From NCBI RefSeq assembly GCF_014207595.1, contig NZ_JACHGY010000001.1:3540212-3604211 (forward strand): a DNA stretch of 64,000 nt, written 5' to 3'. Origin of the DNA: Algisphaera agarilytica. Its GTDB lineage: Bacteria; Planctomycetota; Phycisphaerae; Phycisphaerales; Phycisphaeraceae. Positions 43,327 through 53,863 of the stretch are shown here, in pieces. The notes under the pieces were generated by a model. The model did not search any database and was not told the DNA's origin. It worked only from the letters and a program-made list of their open reading frames with translations. Position 1 is the first letter of the stretch; each line of letters opens with the position of its first letter. Both the position numbers and the translations under genes were made by a program.

Positions 43327-43370
43327 CGGGGGATGGGGATGGGGATGGGGATGGGGATGGGGGTGCGGGG
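43327..43370. repeat. GGGGAT tandem repeat
   Basis: About five copies of GGGGAT on the plus strand flanked by further G-runs. The minus strand, which is the sense strand of the adjacent prepilin-like gene, is C-rich and ends ten bases before its ATG. The G-runs could form a quadruplex on the template strand, and slippage could change the leader length. Confidence 0.75.
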
Positions 43371-43456
43371 TGGTGCGGGCACCGAACCAACGCGATAGTG
43401 CATCTAAAAAGCTCGATGCACGCCGCTCAGCGTGGATCGAGTAAACGCTTTATGGG

Positions 43457-44272
43457 TTACGGGTCAGCTCTAACATTACGAACAAGAAATTCGCCTCGTC
43501 CCACACTGCTGGCGTGTCCATCAGCAAACAAGACATTTACATTGCCACTATCGCTGCCGCTTTCTTTTCCGCCCGCACCGTGGCGCCAGCGGGGTTGTGC
43601 GAGGGCGAGAGCGCCATTGGCGCTGCCATCCACGTTTGGACCTTCGTTAATCGGGTCGTCATTGTCGGTGTCAGTAGAGTTATAGAAGCTTGGCGGAGTC
43701 GCGAAAGTGGCACCGTTGATGCCGTCCATCGCCGCGTAAGCATCGCCGTTGTCTTGTTGGCCCGAGTCAGCGACCCAGAAAATTTCGGTAGCTCGCTTGT
43801 GGAAGTCGAGGTTATAGAGCTTGTTAAGGGGGGGATTGGCAAAGTTACCGTTGAAGTACACGGGCATGGTCAATTTGTTAGCGCTGTAGTGGGCCCGACC
43901 GTCGGGTAAAACCGCGGCGGGACACTGGAAGACTTCGCTCTGTCCGGTAATTTCGCCGGTGACGGGATCCACATATTCTTCGGTGGTCCGGCTGGAGTTC
44001 GAGGTGATGAATGCGGAGATGAGCGTGGTCCAGTCCGAGGTGTTGGGGCTGAACGACGAGTTGTCAAACGAGGGGGGGAGAAGCAGGTTGTTCTCATTGG
44101 CGTAGGTGTTGAAGCCGATGGAAATCTGCCGCTGGTTAGACAGACAGGCCATGTCGCGAGCCGTGCTCCGCGCGGCACCGAGGGCGGGTAGGAGGATGCC
44201 GATCAGCAGTGCGATGATCGAAATAACAACGAGCAATTCAATGAGGGTGAAGGCTTTGGTTTGGTGTTTCAT
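43457..44272 (-). CDS. Prepilin-like protein with H-X9-DG domain
   Basis: 271 residues. KAFTLIELLVVISIIALLIG is the prepilin cleavage and helix segment at the N-terminus, followed by LPALGAARSTARDMACLSNQ as in its downstream paralogue. The C-terminal RWRHGAGGKE...VLFADGHA is the H-X9-DG type segment. It differs clearly in the middle, so the duplication is not recent. It belongs to a leftward group of secreted proteins with the GH16 enzyme and two PEP-CTERM proteins. Confidence 0.88.
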   Translation of the reverse strand: MKHQTKAFTLIELLVVISIIALLIGILLPALGAARSTARDMACLSNQRQISIGFNTYANENNLLLPPSFDNSSFSPNTSDWTTLISAFITSNSSRTTEEYVDPVTGEITGQSEVFQCPAAVLPDGRAHYSANKLTMPVYFNGNFANPPLNKLYNLDFHKRATEIFWVADSGQQDNGDAYAAMDGINGATFATPPSFYNSTDTDNDDPINEGPNVDGSANGALALAQPRWRHGAGGKESGSDSGNVNVLFADGHASSVGRGEFLVRNVRADP

Positions 44273-44361
44273 GGGAAGGGTCCTGAGTCGAAATGAGTGA
44301 GTGGTGGCGAGGCGTTAAGCCGGTCAGCCGCCGTTAAGCGGCTGGCCGGGGAGTGATGGTG

Positions 44362-45117
44362 TCAGTGGCTGCGGCGACGGCCGAGCACGGCCAGGCCACC
44401 CAGGCCGACGAGCGCGAGGCTGGCGGGCTCGGGGATGACAGCGAAGCTGATGTTGTCGTAGTTGACACCCGAAGCCTTGAAGTTATCAGCGGTGTTGCTG
44501 AAACCGAATTGCAGGATCTGGCCGTCCAGAGCGGGGTCGCTCAGGTCGATCTGCAGGCTCAGGGTGGTGACGCCGGCACCCAACGAGCTCGTGTCCACCG
44601 TGATGTTGTTGGTGGCGGCGAAGCCGCTCAGCGGGTCGAGGGTGCGGATGAACGCGTCGGCCAGCGTGGTGGGGTCGATCGTGTTCGCGTCGGGCGAAGC
44701 GACGAACGAGAATTCCCAGATGCTGCCGATATCCGCGGCACTGATGGTCTGTTCTTGGAACACGTTGACATTGATGCGGCGGTTGGTGCCGTTGCCGTGG
44801 TCGCCGTTGGCATAGTCATTGAAAATGACCAAGCCTTGATCACCAACTGGAGCAGCAGAGCTATCGCTGATTACCGAGATATTGGGATTGGCGATGTCAT
44901 TCGGAGCCGGGAAGACGCCGTAGTTGTAAACAGGGGTGGTTCCATCAGACTGGAACACGTTGACGAAAAGACCCCAGCCGTCGATATCCAGCGCGGACGT
45001 GTTGGTGCGGTCCAGGCCTTCGAAGTCTTGGCTGTAGCTGGAGAGTTGGGCGACGCCCATGGGGGCGACGGCCGCCGACAACAAGCCGGTACAAACAAAA
45101 GCAGTTAAACGATTCAT
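44362..45117 (-). CDS. PEP-CTERM surface protein
   Basis: 251 residues. A signal peptide ends near GVAQLS. A beta-rich middle domain follows (QDFEGLDRTNTSALDIDGWG). The C-terminus VIPEPASLALVGLGGLAVLGRRRSH is the PEP motif, hydrophobic segment and basic tail recognised by exosortase. The middle resembles carbohydrate-binding or lectin-like folds only in general character. Function unknown; likely attached to or released from the cell surface. Confidence 0.88.
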   Translation of the reverse strand: MNRLTAFVCTGLLSAAVAPMGVAQLSSYSQDFEGLDRTNTSALDIDGWGLFVNVFQSDGTTPVYNYGVFPAPNDIANPNISVISDSSAAPVGDQGLVIFNDYANGDHGNGTNRRINVNVFQEQTISAADIGSIWEFSFVASPDANTIDPTTLADAFIRTLDPLSGFAATNNITVDTSSLGAGVTTLSLQIDLSDPALDGQILQFGFSNTADNFKASGVNYDNISFAVIPEPASLALVGLGGLAVLGRRRSH

Positions 45118-45170
45118 GACTCTAATACCTCCAAAGGGAACGGGAATGATTCGGGAAATGCTTGAAACAT

Positions 45171-45200
45171 GCCTTGGCCGGGTGTTACCCCGGCCAAGGC
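45171..45200 (-). terminator. Strong hairpin behind the second PEP-CTERM gene
   Basis: GCCTTGGCCGGG (45171-45182) pairs perfectly with CCCGGCCAAGGC (45189-45200), 12 bp around six bases. On the minus strand ATGTTTC follows, a weak T-tract. It sits between two leftward PEP-CTERM genes and probably ends or attenuates the transcript of the first. Confidence 0.65.
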
Positions 45201-45219
45201 GAAATTTAGGCCGAAAGGC

Positions 45220-45858
45220 TTAGGCCTTGCGACGACGGGCCAGCATGGCCAGGCCACCGAGGCCGACCAGTGCCATCGAGGCGGGTTCGGGCACGGTCAC
45301 CGAGACGTTGTCGTAGAACATGTTGGTGCCACCGGCGGGGCCGTTGGTCGCACCGAGTTGCAGGGTCACACCACCGCTGACGTCGCCGGTGATGGTCCAG
45401 TCAAAGGTGAAGGTGGTCCACTCTTCGGGATCGCCGCTGATGGCCAGGGGGGCACCGCCGAGGATGCCGCCGCCGGAGGTACCGCCGCCCGAGAGCTCTT
45501 GGAAGAACTCAGCGAACGCAACGCCGCCGGGCACCGCGTACGAGCCGCGGGCGTCGAACGAGATGGTGACCTTGTCGCCGATGGCAACTTGGCCGATGCC
45601 GATGTTGGCTTGCTTCCACAGCGAGTTGCTCAGGGCAACGTCGTTGTTGATGTTACCGGCGTAGGTGCCGGCGGAAGGGTTCGAGGTGGTCACGGACTGT
45701 TGGCCGGGGCCGGTTTCGAACTGGGTCCAGCCGGTGAGGTCGCCGGTTTCGAAGTCACCGTTGGTGGTGAGTTCGATTTGGGCCGAGGCGCTGGTGCTCA
45801 GCGCGGTGGCGACGGCGGCCGCAGCCACAAAACGAGTGGAGAGAGACAAAAGATTCAT
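45220..45858 (-). CDS. PEP-CTERM surface protein
   Basis: 212 residues. A signal peptide ends near TSASAQIE. A single beta-sandwich-like domain (LTTNGDFETGDLTGWTQFE start, FYDNVSVTVPEP end) resembles carbohydrate-binding CBM4/9-type modules often linked to PEP-CTERM. The sorting signal is VPEPASMALVGLGGLAMLAR followed by RRKA. GGAG-like bases lie before the start. Possibly a glycan-binding surface protein working with the GH16 enzyme. Confidence 0.88.
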   Translation of the reverse strand: MNLLSLSTRFVAAAAVATALSTSASAQIELTTNGDFETGDLTGWTQFETGPGQQSVTTSNPSAGTYAGNINNDVALSNSLWKQANIGIGQVAIGDKVTISFDARGSYAVPGGVAFAEFFQELSGGGTSGGGILGGAPLAISGDPEEWTTFTFDWTITGDVSGGVTLQLGATNGPAGGTNMFYDNVSVTVPEPASMALVGLGGLAMLARRRKA

Positions 45859-46040
45859 TTCAAATTCCTCCAGATGGGAAGGTGTTAACCCCAGCCTGTT
45901 TTCGGGGATGGGGAAGAAAAGTGTGCAAACGCACGGAAAACAAAAACATTTAATGTTGTGATACGCAGATGAGTGGCCGACGTAGATTCAGATGGGCGAT
46001 AAGATGGGATGTGAGCAGGGCAGTCGTGTTTTGCTCAACC

Positions 46041-46078
46041 GGTCGTTTCGTCGTTGCAGCGGCGAAGCGACCTTTTTC
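46041..46078 (+). terminator. Orphan plus-strand intrinsic terminator
   Basis: GGTCGTTTCGTCG and CGGCGAAGCGACC pair over 13 positions (two G-U) around TTGCAG, followed by TTTTTCTT. Its T-tract is on the plus strand, where no gene ends; both neighbours point left. It may end a small RNA from the 45.86-46.04 kb gap or, less likely, work for the lacI-type gene whose stop lies 30 bases away on the other strand. Confidence 0.65.
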
Positions 46079-46107
46079 TTATTCCCTCACTAGGGGTAGT
46101 GATCACG

Positions 46108-47127
46108 TCATTCGGCCCTCCTTTCGACCGATGGTGAAGCGGTGGAGTGATGGACTTCGAGCCATGCCCGTCGCGCTTTACGCACGGGCAGTGTTTCTCC
46201 CGGGCCGTTCTCGATGACTTCGTGCAGAGCGGTCATCGCCTCCTGGCCGATCGCGCCGGTGTCTTGGCACACGGCGGTCATTTCGGGGTAGATATCAAAA
46301 CGAAGGTCTCCGTCGTCGAACCCGATGATCGAAATGTCTTCGGGGACGTTCAGACCCAACGCACGGGCTTCTTTGAAAGCACCGGCGGCGGCGGCGGGGT
46401 CGGTAATGAAAATCGCGGTGGGGCGGTCGGCCATCGAGGCCACCCGCCGCATCAGTTGCTCGCCACCCGTGCGGTTGGCGTGGGCCCGGATCACGAGCTT
46501 GCGGTCGAGCGGGATGTCGTGGTCGCTCAGGGCTTGTTCGTAGCCCGCGAGGCGGTCGGCGTGGTCCGAGTCGTCCACGATGTTGAGGCAGATCGCGATC
46601 CGGGTGTGCCCCAGGGCGATGAGGTGCTCGATCGCTTCACGGCTGGGCTCACGCGAATCCGAATAGATGAAACGCATGCTGGGGTGTTCGAACCGGTCAC
46701 CCACGACGACCGAGGGGAAGCCTTCTTCGGCAATCGCCAGGCAGATGTGCCGCGTCGAAAGGGTGGTGCGGAGGACAGCGCCGCGGACACCTTTACGCAT
46801 AAACATCTGGGTGTAGGTTTCGCCGGGCTGGAGTGACCGCTTGGCGTCGAGCACCATGAGGTCGTAGCCGTATTCTTCGATGCCGGAGGACATGCCCCAC
46901 ATCACCTGAGAGTCGAACGGCGAGCCCAGGGAGGATTCGCCGGTGTAAAGCAGGGCAATATTGGTCGTGGATCGCTTGCTGACGGGGGCGACATAGCGGG
47001 CATCGTTGGCAGCGGCCAAAACACGCTCACGGGCCTTTTGGCTGACGCGAGGGTGGTTGTTCAGGACCCGTGAAACGGTGGTGATGGAAACACCTGCTTC
47101 TCGGGCGATTTGGCGAACGCTGGACAT
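46108..47127 (-). CDS. LacI-family transcriptional regulator (second)
   Basis: 339 residues. The helix-turn-helix is VRQIAREAGVSITTVSRVLN, with the hinge region following (RERVLAAANDARYVAP). A sugar-binding-like effector domain (about 60-330) includes ISIIGFDDGDLRFDIYPEMT. It stands at the head of the leftward run of PEP-CTERM, prepilin-like and GH16 genes and may control the glucanase. It is distinct from the regulator at 18-19 kb. A 13-base palindrome 60 bases upstream is a plausible autoregulatory site. Confidence 0.92.
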   Translation of the reverse strand: MSSVRQIAREAGVSITTVSRVLNNHPRVSQKARERVLAAANDARYVAPVSKRSTTNIALLYTGESSLGSPFDSQVMWGMSSGIEEYGYDLMVLDAKRSLQPGETYTQMFMRKGVRGAVLRTTLSTRHICLAIAEEGFPSVVVGDRFEHPSMRFIYSDSREPSREAIEHLIALGHTRIAICLNIVDDSDHADRLAGYEQALSDHDIPLDRKLVIRAHANRTGGEQLMRRVASMADRPTAIFITDPAAAAGAFKEARALGLNVPEDISIIGFDDGDLRFDIYPEMTAVCQDTGAIGQEAMTALHEVIENGPGETLPVRKARRAWLEVHHSTASPSVERRAE

Positions 47128-47516
47128 GCCTGGACCTTAAAAGACGGGAAAAACAAGGAGTCTTGAGTCAGAATGACGTATTAAAATGAAACTGTTTCAC
47201 TCCTGTTGCACGAATTCTAATCCGATGTGGCCTATCTGTCAAGAAATATGTGAAAAATCAGGCAATGAAAACAATTTACAGAAATGATGCTGAAATATTG
47301 AGCAATCTACATAGGCATAGATTTCGAATACTAGTCCCCCAGATTCGGTTTGGCTGGTGAATTGAGATGAATTCTGATGGGGTGCGGTGCTCAGGTGGCG
47401 GAGCCTTGACATGGGCCGCGGGATCCGAGGAGAATCCTATTAGAACAGTTGGACTCTTCTACTTGCATCGGTTGTATTCGCTCTATCGCTTTCTTCCAGT
47501 TTTCAGGGGTTTGATC
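47128..47516. other. Intergenic region, AT-rich, divergent promoters
   Basis: A 389-base gap between the lacI-type gene and a rightward small gene. The part 47180-47330 is distinctly AT-rich for this genome. Apart from the palindrome at 47187-47199 I see no gene, RNA or repeat. An in-frame extension of the small gene back to 47367 shows no coding character. Confidence 0.6.
47187..47199. promoter_or_regulatory. Candidate LacI-family operator
   Basis: TGAAAC-T-GTTTCA, a perfect 13-base inverted repeat 60 bases before the lacI-type ATG. TGAAAC/GTTTCA half-sites are common for LacI-family regulators of sugar genes. No second exact copy was found before the GH16 or PEP-CTERM genes. Confidence 0.5.
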
Positions 47517-47909
47517 ATGAAAGTTTTGGCCGTTTTGCTTGTCGTCGTCATCGTGGGCGTGGCTCTGCTCGTGAAGTTCGGGGGGGTCACCGATTTCGAC
47601 CCCGCTGCGGGTGCGGATGAGTTCATCTCGCAGGTTCAGCCGGGTATGAGTTGGCAGCAGGTCGTTGACATCAGACCTCCGAAAAAATTTGCGGCCTTCT
47701 CGAATAACCCTAATCGGCTGCATGGGCCGATCGTCAAATTCGACGAGGCGGCATTCGCGACCAAGATCCAGAACGGTTCCTACAACCTGGGATTCTTTTT
47801 TGAATACCGGTTTGATGCCGAAAACGCCTACAACGTGAACTTCGATGAGCAGGGTAATGTCACCAGTGTCGAAGAACTCATGACCATGTCCGATCTCCTT
47901 GGCGGATGA
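47517..47909 (+). CDS. Small membrane-anchored protein of unknown function
   Basis: 130 residues. Residues 1-22 (MKVLAVLLVVVIVGVALLVK) form one helix or uncleaved signal. The remaining 105 residues are soluble (WQQVVDIRPPKKFAAF, FFFEYRFDAENAYNVNFD) and probably face outward. AGGGG at 47505-47509 fits ATG 47517. I do not recognise a family. It stands alone before the ABC permease gene. Confidence 0.7.
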   Translation: MKVLAVLLVVVIVGVALLVKFGGVTDFDPAAGADEFISQVQPGMSWQQVVDIRPPKKFAAFSNNPNRLHGPIVKFDEAAFATKIQNGSYNLGFFFEYRFDAENAYNVNFDEQGNVTSVEELMTMSDLLGG

Positions 47910-48010
47910 GCTCCCAGACGTCATGCGTAACGGCCGTTTGAATGTGAGCGATGGGTTAGCCCGCGTCTAACGCTTTCCCCGCAACGCAGTTGGGGTTACT
48001 GTGGGCACCC

Positions 48011-49852
48011 ATGACCTCTCCATCACCCCAGCGGATGTACGGCAGGCAACGCGAGTTTTACCGCTACTGCCTCTTTGGGCTGATCCTGACGATCCTGGCT
48101 GTCTTTCTGATTTGGCCGATCTTCCTGACGGTGCGCGGCGGCTTCGAGGACGAGGCGACCGGGGCTTTCACCCTCAAGTATTTCATTGGCGATGGCGTCG
48201 GCGTGCTGCGCGACCCGCTGTACCGCCAGGGACTATTCAATGCCCTGATGATCGCGGTGGCGACGACGCTGCTGTGTCTGATCGTCACGCTGCCGATGGG
48301 TGTGATCGCGGCGAAGTACGAGTTCCGCGGCAAGGCGACGGTCAGCGCGTTGGTCTTGGTCCCGCTGATCCTTCCGCCGTTCGTGGGTGCCATTGGCCTG
48401 CAAGCCCTGCTCGGGCGTTTCGGGGCGATCAACTCGCTGCTCGCCAAGCTAGGGCTCATCGACCCGGCGGGACCGGGCATCGACTTCCTCGGCGGGGGGC
48501 TGGGCGGGCGTTTCTGGGCGGTCGTCGTCATGGAGGCGCTTCACCTCTACCCCATCCTCTACCTCAATATCGTTGCGGCGCTGTCTAACCTAGACCCCTC
48601 GCTTGATGAAGCGGCGCTGAATCTCGGTGCGGGGCGGTTCAAGCGGTTCTTCCGCTGCACGCTGCCGCTGATCCTCCCGGGCGTGTTCGCGGGTGCCACC
48701 ATCGTCTTCATCTGGAGCTTCACCGAGCTCGGCACCCCGCTGATGTTCGAGTACAAAACCGTCACCCCCGTCCAGGTCTTCTACGGCCTGACCGACATCG
48801 AGGCCAACCCCCGGCCCTACGCCCTGGTCGTGGTCATGCTCGTCGTCGCCGTGGCGCTTTACCTCATGGGTAAGTTCGCCTTCGGCGGCCGCGCCTACGC
48901 CATGCAGAACAAGGCCACCGCCGCCGTCGCCACCCAGCGGCTCACCGGGCTCAAGGGCCTGGGCGCGATCCTGTTCTTCGGCGGGATCACGTTCCTCGCT
49001 GTGCTCCCGCACCTCGGCGTGATCTTCTCGTCCATCGCGGTCGACGGCACGTGGTACCGCTCGATCCTGCCGCAGCAGTTCACGGGCGAGCACTTCGCCG
49101 GGGCGTTGTCGCACCAGCTCGCGATGCAGTCGATCCTCAACAGCCTGATCTACGCCTCGGCCGCCATGTTCTTCTGCATCCTGCTCGGGCTGGCCATCGC
49201 CTACCTCACCGCCCGGATCAAGATCAAGGGCGGCTTCGTGCTCGACGCCCTGGGCATGCTCCCGCTCGCGGTGCCCGGCCTGGTGATGGCGTTCGGCTAC
49301 GTCGCCATGAGCCTGCACTGGCCGTTCCCGCAGATCGGCAGCTGGCTGCAGGTCACGATCGCCAACGAAAACACCGAATCCATCTGGTATCAGCTCGGCT
49401 CGCTCATGTCCGTGCGGGGTCAGGCCCCGAACCCGCTGATGTTCCTGGTCATCGCCTACACCATCCGCCGCCTGCCCTACATCCTCCGCTCCGCCGCGGC
49501 GGGTCTGGAGCAGACCTCGGGCGACCTCGAAGAAGCGGCATTGAACCTCGGCGCTTCGCCGATGACCGCGATCCGCCGGGTCGTCGTGCCGCTGATCATG
49601 GCCAACCTCATCGCGGGCGGCATCCTCGTCTTCAGCTTCGCGATGCTCGAGGTCAGCGACTCGCTGATCCTGGCCGAGAAGGAACCGCACTACCCGATCA
49701 CCAAAGCGATCTGGACGCTCTTCAACCGCCTGGGCGACGGCCCGTACATCGCCAGCGCGATGGGCGTCTGGGGCATGGCCCTGCTGACCGTCACTCTGGT
49801 CGGCGCCAGCGTCCTCATGGGCAAGAAGCTCGGGGCGATCTTCAAGGTTTAA
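48011..49852 (+). CDS. Fused two-domain ABC transporter permease (iron/thiamine/polyamine type)
   Basis: About 613 residues with roughly twelve helices and two permease cores. The first ATPase contact loop is NLDPSLDEAALNLGAGRFKRF near residue 200; the second is QTSGDLEEAALNLGASPMTA near 508. Both carry the EAA-type AALNLGA sequence. This fused form is typical of FbpB/ThiP/PotB-like importers for ferric iron, thiamine or similar. No binding protein or ATPase gene is adjacent, so the system is incomplete here. ATG 47990 is an alternative start seven codons earlier. Confidence 0.88.
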   Translation: MTSPSPQRMYGRQREFYRYCLFGLILTILAVFLIWPIFLTVRGGFEDEATGAFTLKYFIGDGVGVLRDPLYRQGLFNALMIAVATTLLCLIVTLPMGVIAAKYEFRGKATVSALVLVPLILPPFVGAIGLQALLGRFGAINSLLAKLGLIDPAGPGIDFLGGGLGGRFWAVVVMEALHLYPILYLNIVAALSNLDPSLDEAALNLGAGRFKRFFRCTLPLILPGVFAGATIVFIWSFTELGTPLMFEYKTVTPVQVFYGLTDIEANPRPYALVVVMLVVAVALYLMGKFAFGGRAYAMQNKATAAVATQRLTGLKGLGAILFFGGITFLAVLPHLGVIFSSIAVDGTWYRSILPQQFTGEHFAGALSHQLAMQSILNSLIYASAAMFFCILLGLAIAYLTARIKIKGGFVLDALGMLPLAVPGLVMAFGYVAMSLHWPFPQIGSWLQVTIANENTESIWYQLGSLMSVRGQAPNPLMFLVIAYTIRRLPYILRSAAAGLEQTSGDLEEAALNLGASPMTAIRRVVVPLIMANLIAGGILVFSFAMLEVSDSLILAEKEPHYPITKAIWTLFNRLGDGPYIASAMGVWGMALLTVTLVGASVLMGKKLGAIFKV

Positions 49853-49855
49853 AAC

Positions 49856-50539
49856 GTGACCGAATCAATTCCATCCGGTGGGCCGGGAGAGACAAACGAG
49901 CCGGCTTCGGTTGGTTTGGATTGCGATGTGTGTGGGTACGATCTGACGGGATCACGTATCAGCGGGGACTGTCCGGAGTGTGGGGCTGAAATCAATCAAG
50001 GCCTCGCGCCCATTGGTGTGAGGACCAGTGTCATTGTTCTGATCCGTTTGCTGATTGTATTCGCATGTCTCATGCAGCTTGTAGGTCTGGTATCAAGCGT
50101 AGCTCAGTTGGTCGCTGCATCTTTGGGTATGACGGTGAATATCTGGGATTCGGCTCAATTTCGATCCGTGATTGGATCACGAATCATCCCGAAAGTGTTC
50201 TTTCTGCTGATGTGGGTAGTGATTTGGTTTTTGGTGCCTTGGATTGCGCGAAAGATAGTGCCGGAGGATGGAGTGCTTGGCCGTACGGTTCGTCTCTCGC
50301 CAATCAGCTTGCTGTCGGCGGGCATTATTTTGATCGGTGTGACTTACACGGTCAGTGGCTTATCGCAATTGATCCGGCTTCCATTCACGTCGTTCTGGCA
50401 AGAGATGTCGTGGGACAGGTTTGCTGAGCAAGGCCTCTCGCAGCTGGTTACATACGGTTTTACGCTGGCAATTGGCCTGATCATGGTTTTCTCCAAGAGT
50501 TTCCGTAGCTGGCTCGGCACGGGCTTGTCGCGATCCTAG
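49856..50539 (+). CDS. Zinc-ribbon membrane protein
   Basis: 227 residues, GTG start three bases behind the permease stop. A short N-terminal zinc ribbon, CDVCGYDLTG...CPECG (about 23-43), is followed by four hydrophobic segments (about 57-90, 112-135, 150-172, 195-212). The CGYDLTG/CPECG type ribbon is common in planctomycete membrane proteins of unknown role. Base composition is noticeably less GC-rich than the permease in front. Function unknown. Confidence 0.8.
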   Translation: MTESIPSGGPGETNEPASVGLDCDVCGYDLTGSRISGDCPECGAEINQGLAPIGVRTSVIVLIRLLIVFACLMQLVGLVSSVAQLVAASLGMTVNIWDSAQFRSVIGSRIIPKVFFLLMWVVIWFLVPWIARKIVPEDGVLGRTVRLSPISLLSAGIILIGVTYTVSGLSQLIRLPFTSFWQEMSWDRFAEQGLSQLVTYGFTLAIGLIMVFSKSFRSWLGTGLSRS

Positions 50540-53734
<3,195 letters not shown>

Positions 53735-53863
53735 AGTCCCGCCACGCGGTTTGCCGAGATAAGCGGGAAGGTCTGGGTATACTCCACAGACGGCCACGTC
53801 GGGGATGTTTCGTGGCCACAGACTTTGTTGTTCAGCGTTTAGTTCTGGAACGAGACTTTAGCG

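Noticed and set aside
43457..44272. True type IV pilin gene cluster
   Set aside because: Only prepilin-like signals; no pilus assembly genes nearby, and the H-X9-DG tail marks the planctomycete prepilin-like expansion.
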